From: UBA7703 sp963667195
GTDB taxonomy: Bacteria; Bacillota; Clostridia; Christensenellales; CAG-138
Assembly (NCBI GenBank): GCA_963667195.1
Contig: OY762962.1
Coordinates: forward strand, 62,001-126,000
Length of the DNA: 64,000 nucleotides
Direction of reading: 5' to 3'
Below the pieces are notes generated by a model. It was not told the DNA's origin. It did not search any database and was given only the letters and a program-made list of their open reading frames with translations. Each line of letters begins with the position of its first letter. The stretch's first letter is position 1. The position numbers and the translations under genes are program-made. Shown in pieces: positions 26,616 to 35,535 of this stretch.

Positions 26616-27719
26616 ATGAATCCATCCCCTGTTCGCGTTGCGCAAATCATGGGCATCATGGAAAACGGCGGCGTGGAAGCCGTCGTGATGAACTATTACC
26701 GTGCTATCGACCGCACGCGCGTGCAGTTTGACTTCTTTGTGGACGAAACCTGCTCGTTTCCCCAGCGCGCGGAGATTGAGTCTCTCGGCGGACGCTGCTA
26801 CCTCGTTCCCTCGTATTCACATCCGTTTCGCTATATCCGCACGCTCAAGCGTCTGTTTCGCGAGAACGCCTCCCCCGTCGTGCACGCCGAGATCAACACA
26901 ATGAATGTTTTCCCGCTTTTCGCGGCTTGGCTCGCGCGGGTGCCCGTCCGCATCTGCCATAATCACAGCACCTCCCACCGCGGCGAAGGCGCAAAGAGCC
27001 TGATTAAGCTCCTGCTGCGCCCGTTTGCACGGGTTTTCGCCACGCATTGTTTCGCCTGCGGGGACACCGCCGCGCGCTGGATGTATGGCGATGCTCGCGT
27101 GTCCTCCGGTCGGGTGACGGTGTTGCCGAACGCGATCGACCTAATGCGCTTTTCGTTTTCTCCGGAAAACCGCGCTTCTGTGCGGCAGGAGATCGGCGCG
27201 CGTGAGTCCACGCAGGTCGTGGGTCACATCGGGCGGTTTATGTATCAAAAGAACCATGCGTTCTTACTCAAGATTTTTCAAGCACTTCTCGATCTTCGGC
27301 CCGACGCGATCCTGATGCTCGCGGGTGAAGGCGAATTGTTGGACGAAACGCGCGCGCTCGCAAAAACGTTGGGCATCGAACATCAGGTGCGTTTCCTCGG
27401 TGTGCGACGCGACGCGGAGCGGCTGTATTCCGCGATGGACGTCTTCTGCCTGCCGAGTTTCTACGAGGGTCTGCCCGTCGTGATGGTGGAAGCGCTCGCA
27501 AACGGGCTGAGCTGCGTCGTGTCGGATCAGGTCACGCGGGAACTCAACGAGTTTCGCGTAACGCAACTTCCGCTCGATGCTGCACCCGCTGTCTGGGCAC
27601 AGGCGCTTCTCGAAGCCCCGCGCACGGATACCGCGCCGGAAGCACTCATCGAGCGATTTGACATCCGCCAAACCGCAAAGCAGCTGGAGGCATTTTATCT
27701 GGAGCACGCGAAATCGTAG
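26616..27719 (+). CDS. Glycosyltransferase, GT4 family
   Basis: Transfers a sugar from a nucleotide donor, probably in exopolysaccharide or glycan assembly (similar in layout to EpsF-like enzymes). I choose ATG 26616, with GAGGAG just upstream; the frame is open earlier but overlaps the GNAT gene. The product is 367 residues with two Rossmann halves: an acceptor half with GIMENGGVEAVVMNYYR at the N terminus, and a donor half with VGHIGRFMYQKNH and LPSFYEGLPVVMVEALANG carrying the E-x7-E motif. No signal peptide is seen, so it is cytosolic or membrane-associated. No other polysaccharide genes are adjacent. Confidence 0.9.
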   Translation: MNPSPVRVAQIMGIMENGGVEAVVMNYYRAIDRTRVQFDFFVDETCSFPQRAEIESLGGRCYLVPSYSHPFRYIRTLKRLFRENASPVVHAEINTMNVFPLFAAWLARVPVRICHNHSTSHRGEGAKSLIKLLLRPFARVFATHCFACGDTAARWMYGDARVSSGRVTVLPNAIDLMRFSFSPENRASVRQEIGARESTQVVGHIGRFMYQKNHAFLLKIFQALLDLRPDAILMLAGEGELLDETRALAKTLGIEHQVRFLGVRRDAERLYSAMDVFCLPSFYEGLPVVMVEALANGLSCVVSDQVTRELNEFRVTQLPLDAAPAVWAQALLEAPRTDTAPEALIERFDIRQTAKQLEAFYLEHAKS

Positions 27720-27796
27720 CGGGCACTCATCATCGCGCGCATTCGCGTTTTCTGTATCAGTACCGTTCCTAGACAGTATTCACAGGGTGTTTCGTT

Positions 27797-28231
27797 ATGA
27801 AGTTGGAGCTTGTTGACGGAGAATCGCGCATCGAGGACGTGAAAACGCTCTTTGCCGAGTATGCGGATTCTTTGGGCATCGACCTGAGTTATCAGAATTA
27901 TTCCGAGGAGTTCGCCCGTCTGCCGGGAAAATATGCCCGCCCGGATGGCAGGCTCTATCTTGCGCTCGTGGACGGCAGTCCCGCAGGATGCGTCGCCATG
28001 CGAAGGTTGAGCGAGTTTCGCGCGGAGATGAAGCGGCTCAATGTGCGGCAAAGTTTTCGCGGCGCGAAGGTCGGACTCGCTCTGGCGGAGAGGGTACTTT
28101 CGGATGCGCGGGAGATCGGTTGCCGTGAACTGGTGCTGGATACCCTCGCAACCATGCAACGTGCGCAAAAGCTGTATGCCGATCTCGGTTTTGTCGCGAC
28201 TGACCCGTATTACGAGGGCGCTTATCCCTGA
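27797..28231 (+). CDS. GNAT-family N-acetyltransferase
   Basis: A single-domain acetyltransferase of 144 residues. The core is seen as EMKRLNVRQSFRGAKVGLALAERVL (R-G-x-x-x-G, the acetyl-CoA loop), then CRELVLDTLATMQRAQKLYADLGF, the usual strand-helix end. The Shine-Dalgarno site is weak (AGGGTG at about 27784). It is one of several unrelated GNAT genes in this zone. The substrate is unknown. Confidence 0.83.
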   Translation: MKLELVDGESRIEDVKTLFAEYADSLGIDLSYQNYSEEFARLPGKYARPDGRLYLALVDGSPAGCVAMRRLSEFRAEMKRLNVRQSFRGAKVGLALAERVLSDAREIGCRELVLDTLATMQRAQKLYADLGFVATDPYYEGAYP

Positions 28232-28282
28232 ACGGTGTTTTTAAAACGAATCTTGTAGTAGATCCATGCCCTACACAATCGT

Positions 28283-29470
28283 ATGATGAAAAATCAAAAA
28301 AATCGAACGACGGAGAACCAATTAAACAACATGCGAAAACCTGACGCCAAGAAATGGAACCCAAAACAACTCATCCCGATTGCAATCTTCCTTATCGTCG
28401 GCTTTGCCGGCGGCTTCTGCATCGGGCTCCTGCTGGATGACTTAACCGGACTTTACCAGGGGCTTCCCTTCCCGCTTCCGATTGTGATCACGATGGTCTA
28501 TCTCTTCATCGCAATCTATGCGCAGCTGATTCTGCACGAGGCGGGACACCTCGTTTGCGGACTCGTGAGCGGGTATCGTTTTTCCTCCTTCCGAGTTGGC
28601 TCGCTGATGCTCTTCAAGGATGGAGACCGGCTCAAGTTCAAGACGCTCTCCATCGCGGGGACCGGCGGCCAGTGTCTGATGCTTCCGCCGCAAATCGAGG
28701 ACGGACGAGCCCCGTTCCAGCTCTATTTTCTGGGCGGAGCGCTCGCAAACTTCGTCACAAGTGCCGTTTTTGCGCTGCTGTATGTCGTCACCCCGCGCAC
28801 TTCCTTCCTCTCGCCGCTTCTGAGTGCGCTCGCGATCATCGGTCTCACCATTGGGCTCATGAACGCGATTCCTATGCGGCTTTCGATGCTGGATAACGAC
28901 GGCAACACCCTGCGCTCCCTCAAAAAGGACCCGCAGGCCGTGCTTGCGTTCTTCCAAATGATGCAGATTCATGGCCGGATCGCAGCGGGTGATCGCCTGA
29001 AGGACATGCCGGAAGGTTGGTTTCAAACACCTGTTTCCGCGGATACAACCAACGCCCTGATCGCGACCATCGAAGTCTACCGCTGCAATCGCCTGCTGGA
29101 TGAGCAAAACTATGCCGAAACGGCCGAGAGCATCCGCGCGCTGTTCGCGTCCAATGCCGCGATCGCCGGAATTCACCGCGGGCTATTGGTGTGCGATCTT
29201 GCGTATTGCGCACTGATGATGGATCAGGAAAGCGAGGCAACCGCGCTCCTCGATGCACAGCAGCTCAAATTCATGAAGTCGATGAAGCGTTTCCCAGGCG
29301 TTCTACGCACGCAGTATGCCGTGGCGATCCTGCGCGATCAGGACGCGGAACAAGCAGCAAGTTTTCAAACGGCGTTTGACCGCGTGGCTGTGCACTATCC
29401 CTACGCCAGCGACATCGTAAGCGAGCAGGAACTCATGTGCGCCGCGCTGAAAAAGAGCATCGCACCCTAA
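28283..29470 (+). CDS. M50-like membrane metalloprotease with soluble C-terminal half
   Basis: Four hydrophobic segments occupy about residues 30-210. The second ends in H85-E-A-G-H89, the HExxH zinc motif of site-2 proteases, and a later segment has NAIPMRLSMLDNDG, close to the NxxPxxxxDG motif of M50 enzymes. The C-terminal ~170 residues are soluble and helix-rich, perhaps TPR-like. Family members cut membrane-embedded substrates or act as zinc-dependent membrane proteins. The Shine-Dalgarno site is poor at both 28283 and the in-frame ATG 28331, so the start is uncertain. No anti-sigma factor gene is adjacent, so no substrate is suggested. Confidence 0.7.
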   Translation: MMKNQKNRTTENQLNNMRKPDAKKWNPKQLIPIAIFLIVGFAGGFCIGLLLDDLTGLYQGLPFPLPIVITMVYLFIAIYAQLILHEAGHLVCGLVSGYRFSSFRVGSLMLFKDGDRLKFKTLSIAGTGGQCLMLPPQIEDGRAPFQLYFLGGALANFVTSAVFALLYVVTPRTSFLSPLLSALAIIGLTIGLMNAIPMRLSMLDNDGNTLRSLKKDPQAVLAFFQMMQIHGRIAAGDRLKDMPEGWFQTPVSADTTNALIATIEVYRCNRLLDEQNYAETAESIRALFASNAAIAGIHRGLLVCDLAYCALMMDQESEATALLDAQQLKFMKSMKRFPGVLRTQYAVAILRDQDAEQAASFQTAFDRVAVHYPYASDIVSEQELMCAALKKSIAP

Positions 29471-29513
29471 TCCCCTCACGCTGAATCGCGAAATTTAACA
29501 GGAGGATGTCACC

Positions 29514-30395
29514 ATGCAGAAGATCGTTCCGCACCTTTGGTATGACACGCAGGCCGTCGAAGCGGCAAAATGGTATGTCAGTATCTTTGATCAGGCCGAT
29601 ATCGCCAGCATTTCCCAGTTGCACGGTACTCCTTCTGGAGACGTGGACACGGTGGAGTTTTCGCTGGGCGGCGTCGAGATGAGCGCCATCAGCGCAGGCC
29701 CGTATTTCGAGCTCAACTCCGCCATCTCCATGATGGTCACCTGCCGCAGCGTGGCGGAGGTGGACGCGCTCTACGCAAAGTTAGGCGAAGGCGCGAGCAT
29801 TCTGATGCCGCTCGACGCATATCCCTTCAGCAAGCGCTATGTCTGGCTCAAGGATCGCTTCGGTCTCGACTGGCAGCTCTGCTATTTCGAGACAGACGAG
29901 ATCGCGCAAAAGATTCGCCCGGTTCTGCTCTTCTCCGCCGAGGTCTGCGGAAAAGCGGAGGAAGCGCTCACGTTTTATCAGAGCGTATTCCCCGACAGCG
30001 TTCCCGGGTATTTCAACCATTATGGGCCCGGCGAAGCGCAGGACCTGCGCGCAAAGACCAACTACGCGGAGATGACGCTGCTGGGATTCCAGTTTGTCGC
30101 GATGGATCACGGCTTTGGCGGCGAGGAACCGTTTAACGAGGCGTTTTCGTTCATGGTGCTCTGCCGCGATCAAACCGAAATCGATTATTATTGGGAGAAG
30201 CTCTCCGCCGTTCCCGAGGCGGAACAGTGCGGCTGGATCAAGGACAAATTCGGGCTGTCATGGCAGATCGTGCCGGAACAGCTCAGCGAGATGCTCTCCT
30301 CCGCAACGCCCGAGGAAGCGCAGCGCATCACGGAAGCGTTCTTGAGCATGAAGAAGCTCGATATAGCGGCGCTGGAACAGGCGCGGCTTGGATAA
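29514..30395 (+). CDS. VOC-superfamily (PhnB-like) protein, two domains
   Basis: Two related halves of the glyoxalase/dioxygenase fold, each starting with a strand like QKIVPHLWYDTQAVEAAKWYVSIF and, at about residue 140, KIRPVLLFSAEVCGKAEEALTFYQSVF. This is the '3-demethylubiquinone methyltransferase-like' PhnB type, despite its name generally of unknown activity. GGAGG at 29501-29505 precedes the ATG by eight bases. There is no ubiquinone pathway around it. The function is not assigned. Confidence 0.82.
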   Translation: MQKIVPHLWYDTQAVEAAKWYVSIFDQADIASISQLHGTPSGDVDTVEFSLGGVEMSAISAGPYFELNSAISMMVTCRSVAEVDALYAKLGEGASILMPLDAYPFSKRYVWLKDRFGLDWQLCYFETDEIAQKIRPVLLFSAEVCGKAEEALTFYQSVFPDSVPGYFNHYGPGEAQDLRAKTNYAEMTLLGFQFVAMDHGFGGEEPFNEAFSFMVLCRDQTEIDYYWEKLSAVPEAEQCGWIKDKFGLSWQIVPEQLSEMLSSATPEEAQRITEAFLSMKKLDIAALEQARLG

Positions 30396-30422
30396 AACGA
30401 TCCTGCGGGTTTGAGAGGCAAT

Positions 30423-31208
30423 ATGAAGCTCCTGTTGCTCAACAGCAGCGGACGCGCCGGCGGCAACACCGCGCGCGCAATGGATCTGCTGGAAGAAAAC
30501 CTTGTTGCGATGGCCAAACAGAAAGGGCTGGCGTTGACCTGCGAGCGGGTATCGCTCGCACGCCTCGCGCTCAAGCCCTGCATCGGCTGCCGCGCGTGTT
30601 TTGACCGCGGAGAGGCGGCCTGCCCGCAGCAGGACGAGCTGCTCGCGCTGTACGAGCGCATGCGCTCCGCCGACGGCTACATCATCGCGAGTCCCGTCTA
30701 CGTGGAAGACGTCAACGGCATCCTCAAGACGATGATCGACCGCATGGCGTTCCTCTGCCACCGTCCTGCACTCTACGGCAAGCGGGCGCTGCTATTTACC
30801 ACAAGTGGTATCGGCTCCTCCCGCCATGCAGTGACGACAATGACCAAAGCGTTCGGCACCTGGGGCATCAAAACCGTGGCGACGATGCAACTCAGCCTCG
30901 GCGCGCTCACGCCGCGCGAAGAGGTCAACAAGCGTTATGGCAAGCGAATTGCCGCCACTGCCGCGCGATTCGTGCGCGATCTGACGCTGCCGTTTCGTCC
31001 GTCCTTCTATTCGCTGATTGCGTTTACGGTGCAGCAGACGCTTTGGAAGCGGGATCGCGTCGATCACGCGAGTTTCGACTACCGCTTCTGGCAGGAGAAC
31101 GGCTGGCTCGATTACGGCAGATGGTATTATGACGCCGCGCAAAAGCACACCCCGCGTGTGCTGTTTGCACGTATGCTGGGAAAGCTCATCGCGCTGTTTT
31201 TTCACTGA
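30423..31208 (+). CDS. Flavodoxin-family NAD(P)H-dependent FMN oxidoreductase
   Basis: The N terminus MKLLLLNSSGRAGGNTARAMD is the flavodoxin-like phosphate-binding strand and loop for FMN. A C-x-x-C-R-x-C segment (KPCIGCRACFDRG) and ASPVYVEDVNGILKTMIDR follow, as in iron-sulfur flavoprotein/NADPH-dependent FMN reductase relatives. The C-terminal ~80 residues are extra, with a hydrophobic end (LGKLIALFFH) that may touch the membrane. I use ATG 30423; the TTG at 30411 is less likely. It could supply electrons to a local enzyme, but no partner is evident. Confidence 0.8.
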   Translation: MKLLLLNSSGRAGGNTARAMDLLEENLVAMAKQKGLALTCERVSLARLALKPCIGCRACFDRGEAACPQQDELLALYERMRSADGYIIASPVYVEDVNGILKTMIDRMAFLCHRPALYGKRALLFTTSGIGSSRHAVTTMTKAFGTWGIKTVATMQLSLGALTPREEVNKRYGKRIAATAARFVRDLTLPFRPSFYSLIAFTVQQTLWKRDRVDHASFDYRFWQENGWLDYGRWYYDAAQKHTPRVLFARMLGKLIALFFH

Positions 31209-31237
31209 GAAGCAAGTGTATTGAACTAGGAGAATAT

Positions 31238-32656
31238 ATGACAGACCAAACCGATCTCCAGCGGGAGATGAACCGCCAGCTGGAACAAAAAACGATACTA
31301 GAGCAGGCAAAGGCATACGCGTTTGATTACATCGATCACGTGAGCGAAATGCCCGCGGTTCCTTCCGGCGAGAGCAAGCGCACGCTGAGCGCGTTTGATG
31401 AGGCGTTGCCGCAAGGCCCGCAATCCGCGAAAGAAATCCTCGCGCTGTTGCAAGAGGCAGGTCAGCCCAACCTCTCCGCGCAGGGCGGCGGGCGCTATTT
31501 CGGCTTCGTCAACGGCGGCATCCTCCCCGTTTCGCTCGCCGCGCGGTGGATGGCGGACGCGTGGGATCAAAACGCCGCGCTTTCCGTCATGTCTCCGCTG
31601 GCAGCAAAGCTGGAGGACGTCTGCGAACGCTGGCTCGTAGATCTTCTGAATTTGCCCGAAGGCACTGCCGCGGGTTTCGTCAGCGGCTCCTCCACGGCTA
31701 CGCTCTGCGCGCTCGCGGTTGCGCGGGACACGCTTCTGCTGCGGCAAGGTTGGGATGTGCGCGCGCGCGGGTTATACGGCGCGCCCATCGTCCGCGTGGT
31801 GATGGGCGAGCAGGCGCACTCCTCCGTCTTCAAGGCGCTCTCGCTCCTCGGCATGGGTCGCGAAAACGTCGTGCTCGCGCCCGTCGATGCGCAGGGGCGT
31901 ATCGATCCCGCGCACCTGCCCGATCTGGACGGCAATACACTCCTGATCCTGCAGGCGGGCAACGTCAACGGCGGCGCGTTTGATCCCTTTGAGCCGCTCT
32001 GCACGCGCGCCCGCAATGATGGCGCATGGGTGCATGTGGACGGCGCGTTCGGCCTCTGGGCAGCAGCGTGCAAAGAGACAAAACCGCAAACGCGGGGGAT
32101 GCAGCTCGCGGATTCCTGGTCATGCGACGCGCACAAGACGCTCAACGCGCCTTACGACAACGGCATCGTATTTTGCCGCGACCGCGCCGCGCTGGTGCAG
32201 ACCATGCAGGCGACCGGATCGTATTTACTCTATGGCGAGGAGCGCGACGGTATGCTCTATACGCCGGAGATGTCCCGCAGAGCGCGTGGAATCGAGCTTT
32301 GGGCGGCGCTTCGCTCGCTGGGACGATCCGGTGTGGACACGCTGGTGGCGGGTTTGTGCGAAAACGCTCGATACTTTGCGCGGCTCCTTTCGGAACGCGG
32401 ATTTCGCGTGCTAAACGACGTGGTCTATAACCAGCTGGTCGTCGCATGCGATTCACAGGAGCTAACGCGGGCAACGCTTGCCGGAATCCAGTCCGGCGGC
32501 GTCTGCTGGTGCGGCGGCGCGGTCTGGCGAAATGAACCTGTGATTCGCGTCAGCGTCTGCTCCTGGCGCACCACGCATGCGGATGTCGAGCGCAGCGTCG
32601 AGGCGTTTGCCGAGGCGCGCGACCTTGCCCGGAAGAATCATACTCCCGAAGGATGA
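31238..32656 (+). CDS. Pyridoxal-phosphate-dependent group II decarboxylase
   Basis: A decarboxylase of the aspartate-aminotransferase fold (glutamate, tyrosine, tryptophan or diaminobutyrate decarboxylase group). At 472 residues it has the usual length. The PLP lysine is in DSWSCDAHKTLNAPYDNG, and the preceding AWVHVDGAFGLWAA holds the Asp and Ala that contact the cofactor. VSGSSTATLCAL is the phosphate-binding region. AGGAG at 31228-31232 supports the ATG. The flavodoxin gene ends 29 bp before it. The substrate cannot be decided from the sequence alone. Confidence 0.88.
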   Translation: MTDQTDLQREMNRQLEQKTILEQAKAYAFDYIDHVSEMPAVPSGESKRTLSAFDEALPQGPQSAKEILALLQEAGQPNLSAQGGGRYFGFVNGGILPVSLAARWMADAWDQNAALSVMSPLAAKLEDVCERWLVDLLNLPEGTAAGFVSGSSTATLCALAVARDTLLLRQGWDVRARGLYGAPIVRVVMGEQAHSSVFKALSLLGMGRENVVLAPVDAQGRIDPAHLPDLDGNTLLILQAGNVNGGAFDPFEPLCTRARNDGAWVHVDGAFGLWAAACKETKPQTRGMQLADSWSCDAHKTLNAPYDNGIVFCRDRAALVQTMQATGSYLLYGEERDGMLYTPEMSRRARGIELWAALRSLGRSGVDTLVAGLCENARYFARLLSERGFRVLNDVVYNQLVVACDSQELTRATLAGIQSGGVCWCGGAVWRNEPVIRVSVCSWRTTHADVERSVEAFAEARDLARKNHTPEG

Positions 32657-32803
32657 AGAACCGCATGGAAACGATCACGATTCTAGCGTTGATTTAGGAG
32701 TGGGCTAACGCGTGGGGCACTTTCGTGATCTGCTATCACGGCGGCGTCCTGAACCGATAAAGACGAACTACCTAGTCGATTGGATATGAGAGGAGCGAGA
32801 CGC

Positions 32804-33685
32804 TTGAATATCGACGCTTACACACATCCGGAATTGCCCGTGGTGCAACAGGTACGCGAGCTGGAGCGCGTCTGTCAGGCGCACGATGGGCTCAAAGGGT
32901 CGCTGTTTCTAGACCCAACGATGAATTTTTCTGCGGAAGCACCGTGCCTGTTTGTTGCTTATGAAGAAGGGCAGCTCATTGGCGCGATGACGTTCCTTTG
33001 CCCGTCGCTGGAAGAAGCGGAGCTCGTTGGACTCACGCATCCCTCTTTTCGCAGGCGCGGCGTGTTCCGCGCGCTGCTCTCCGTTGCGGCGAAGCAGGCA
33101 AAAACGTTGCACATTCCGGATTTTCTGCTGGTCTGCGAACCGCAGTCGGTGGATGGAGCCGCGGCGCTGCGCGGCTTTCATTTACATCCAGATCACACCG
33201 AGTATGCGCTCCGCTACGACCAATCCCTCTCGCCGGATCAGCTCGCGATACCGGAGGGACTGGCGCTGCACCGCGCGGCGCACGCCGACCTTGCCGATAT
33301 GTCGCGTATCAGTGCCGAGAGCTTTTCGGAGGAAGCGGAGCGCGCGGAACGCTTTCTTTCGCTTGCGCTCGAGTCCGAAACGCGGCGGCAATACCTCGCG
33401 CGGCTCAACGGCGAGCCGGTCGCAATCGGTGCGCTCGGCTACGACAACGGCGAGGCGACGCTGTTCGGACTCGGCGTTCGTACCAATCTGCAAAACCGGG
33501 GAATCGGGCGCGGGCTGGTGGCGCTGCTGCTACGCGAGGCGCTCGCGCAGGGAGCGAAGGGCATCCTCATCGAGGTGGACAACACCAACGCACGCGCGCA
33601 TCATCTCTATCTCTCCTGCGGATTTTACCCGGAGGCGATCTACGATTATTGGCGCACGCCGATTGAGCAGTTTCTGTCAAAATAA
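32804..33685 (+). CDS. Tandem GNAT acetyltransferase (two domains)
   Basis: Two acetyltransferase folds in one chain. The first has LVGLTHPSFRRRGVFRALL near residues 70-90, and the second has FGLGVRTNLQNRGIGRGLVALLLREAL near residue 230 with a full acetyl-CoA loop. I prefer TTG 32804, since AGGAG at 32791-32795 lies eight bases before it; in-frame ATG 32786 has no ribosome site. The product is about 293 residues. Double-GNAT proteins usually keep one active and one structural domain; here the second looks more canonical. A terminator follows. Confidence 0.82.
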   Translation: MNIDAYTHPELPVVQQVRELERVCQAHDGLKGSLFLDPTMNFSAEAPCLFVAYEEGQLIGAMTFLCPSLEEAELVGLTHPSFRRRGVFRALLSVAAKQAKTLHIPDFLLVCEPQSVDGAAALRGFHLHPDHTEYALRYDQSLSPDQLAIPEGLALHRAAHADLADMSRISAESFSEEAERAERFLSLALESETRRQYLARLNGEPVAIGALGYDNGEATLFGLGVRTNLQNRGIGRGLVALLLREALAQGAKGILIEVDNTNARAHHLYLSCGFYPEAIYDYWRTPIEQFLSK

Positions 33686-33702
33686 GCAAGTGCACGCATA
33701 CC

Positions 33703-33735
33703 AAAAGCGCCGAACCTTTCGAGTTCGGCGCTTTT
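33703..33735. terminator. Bidirectional terminator between GNAT and hydrolase genes
   Basis: A 13-bp perfect stem (AAAAGCGCCGAAC / GTTCGGCGCTTTT) with a 7-base loop separates two convergent genes and has A/T ends on both sides. Confidence 0.88.
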
Positions 33736-33762
33736 CTTTAAGCTTGATTACTCAACAGTCGA

Positions 33763-34704
33763 TCATATAAGCGTTTGATCGAAAAACGCAAGCACCTCCA
33801 CGTTTGCCTGCTCCGGCTGCTCCAGCGGCAGGATGTGTCCCGCGTTCGGGATCACCTTTAGCTCCGCATGCGCTCCGTTTTCCCGCGCGAGCGCGACGGC
33901 GCGCTCCATCTCGCTCTGTTTGACGAGCGTGCTCTTTTCGCCGCGCAGCCAGAGCGTCGGGCACGCGATCGTACGCACCTGCTCCAGCAGGTTCCATTTG
34001 AGGTGAAACGGTGCAATCGCGCCGATCTGCCAATCGTCCATGTCGTTTTCACCGCACTCGAACTTGCCGCGAATCTCGTCCTTGAGGATCGCGGTCAGCC
34101 GCGCGGGATGTTCCGGCTTGGTTCCCTTCGTGAAGATCGTGAGCAGAAGCTTCTCGATTGCGGGATCTTCCAGCTTCACATAACGGCGGCTGAGCATACG
34201 GAGCATGCCCGGCGTTTTGAGATACAGCCATGTGATCAGCTGCAGATCGACGTGCTCGCCGAGCCCGCCCGGCTCAAACAGCACCATAGACGCGATCTTC
34301 TCCGGGTGCAAACTCGCAAACTCGATCGCGAGCCCGCCGCCCATCGAGAGCCCGACGATGCTGAAGCGATCTAACCCGAGAAGCGTAAACGTCTGCGCCA
34401 GGATCTCCATCAAGCGCGCGCGGTCAAGCTCACCTTCCCAAGGACGGGAGCCGCCGTGACGCGGGGTATCGATGGCAAACACGTGATACCGCTCGCACAG
34501 CGCGGGAAACAACGCGTCCCAAATGAACCGCGATTCGTCATACATTGCACCGTGCAGGAGCACGATCGGCGCGCGGTCGCTATCCCCTGCCTCATAGACG
34601 CAGATAGGCCCGCCGCAGACGGTCAACATCCTCTTCTGTACGTTCGGCGTACCTTCCACGCCGCCGTGCCGTTCTTGCTCACTTTGAAGATTCATGCTCA
34701 TCAT
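33763..34704 (-). CDS. Alpha/beta hydrolase
   Basis: A serine hydrolase of 313 residues. It has the oxyanion strand VLLHGAMYDESRFIW, the nucleophile elbow GLSMGG, and near the C terminus CPTLWLRGEKSTLVK with the acid and NAGHILPLEQPE with the catalytic His. It may act on esters, lactones or lipids. The gene begins inside the 3' end of the TetR gene (26-bp overlap), so the pair is translationally coupled and probably under that regulator. Several ATG codons are clustered at the start (34704, 34701, 34695); the choice changes only a few residues. Confidence 0.87.
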   Translation of the reverse strand: MMSMNLQSEQERHGGVEGTPNVQKRMLTVCGGPICVYEAGDSDRAPIVLLHGAMYDESRFIWDALFPALCERYHVFAIDTPRHGGSRPWEGELDRARLMEILAQTFTLLGLDRFSIVGLSMGGGLAIEFASLHPEKIASMVLFEPGGLGEHVDLQLITWLYLKTPGMLRMLSRRYVKLEDPAIEKLLLTIFTKGTKPEHPARLTAILKDEIRGKFECGENDMDDWQIGAIAPFHLKWNLLEQVRTIACPTLWLRGEKSTLVKQSEMERAVALARENGAHAELKVIPNAGHILPLEQPEQANVEVLAFFDQTLI

Positions 34705-35296
34705 TCCCTCTTTCTTTCAGAAGCAATTCCATCAGGTCCACCCATTCCAGATACGCTTGTTTCAGCGACTCCGGTTCTGCGACTCCGCGCGCAAGCTGAT
34801 CGCCCAAGAACCCCTGCGAGATCCAGAAGATCATCTGTTTCGCGCGCTGCGGGGAAACATCCTTCCGGATGCAGTTATATCGCGCCGTATCCTGCTTGGT
34901 AACACCTCTCTTGGCAAACTCTTCCAGCACAAGCTGCCTCGGCAGCTCTGCCGTGTCATATGCCGCGGTGTATGAAAACGAATACACATACGGCGCGCGG
35001 GCAAAGAGGCGCATGCGCGCATCCACCGTTTTTCTTAGAGCTGTGAAAACATCTTCCGACTCTGTTGCAGCACTTGCCGCTTCCGCATCTGCCCGCGCAA
35101 TCTCGTCGCTCGCTACGCGAAACGCCGTTCGATACAGGTTTTCTTTCGATTCGTAGTACTTGAACACAACGCTCTTGGAGACCCCTGCTGTTTCGGCGAT
35201 ATCCTGCATGGATGCCTTCTCGTACCCAAACCGCGCGAAAATCTCCCAGGCAGCTGTCAAAGCCCGCTCTTTTTTCTCGTTGTCCGCTGATTGCAT
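34679..35296 (-). CDS. TetR/AcrR-family regulator of the hydrolase operon
   Basis: A 205-residue repressor-type protein. The N-terminal helix-turn-helix is KASMQDIAETAGVSKSVVFKYYESKENLY region, residues about 28-55, followed by a helical ligand domain. It overlaps the hydrolase gene by 26 bp and both run off one promoter at 35350-35378. A 19-bp inverted repeat just downstream of that promoter's -10 is the likely operator, implying autorepression. The inducer is unknown, perhaps a hydrolase substrate. Confidence 0.9.
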   Translation of the reverse strand: MQSADNEKKERALTAAWEIFARFGYEKASMQDIAETAGVSKSVVFKYYESKENLYRTAFRVASDEIARADAEAASAATESEDVFTALRKTVDARMRLFARAPYVYSFSYTAAYDTAELPRQLVLEEFAKRGVTKQDTARYNCIRKDVSPQRAKQMIFWISQGFLGDQLARGVAEPESLKQAYLEWVDLMELLLKERGNDEHESSK

Positions 35297-35327
35297 CTGG
35301 CTCGCTCCAATGTAGTCATTTCATTAT

Positions 35328-35346
35328 CGCGACCGTTTCGGTCACG
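35328..35346. promoter_or_regulatory. Likely TetR operator
   Basis: An inverted repeat GACCG-TTT-CGGTC at 35331-35343 with extra matching CG ends and one mismatch pair. It sits a few bases downstream of the -10 box of the TetR-hydrolase promoter, over the expected transcription start, a normal place for repression. Confidence 0.6.
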
Positions 35347-35349
35347 TTT

Positions 35350-35378
35350 ATTTTATCACGCACTTTCAAGTTCGTAAA
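35350..35378 (-). promoter_or_regulatory. Promoter of the TetR-hydrolase operon
   Basis: On the minus strand TTTACG (35378-35373) and TAAAAT (35355-35350) are 17 bp apart, with the inverted repeat immediately downstream. Confidence 0.6.
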
Positions 35379-35488
35379 GCGTATTTTTCAGCAAGGTTTC
35401 TCGTCTGCAAAATTAAACGAAAATTCTCAACGCCCGTTGATTTTTCGCCGATTTTTACAAATTCAGAATCGTGTTTTACTTCTTACAA

Positions 35489-35497
35489 TGTTATACT
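35489..35497 (+). promoter_or_regulatory. Extended -10 box before the GNAT gene
   Basis: TGTTATACT has the TG-n-TATACT form of an extended -10 element, 39 bp before the GNAT start, in an AT-rich stretch. No good -35 is seen. Confidence 0.4.
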
Positions 35498-35535
35498 AGG
35501 TACAAATATAACCTTGCCCTGAAAGGAGTCGCGCA

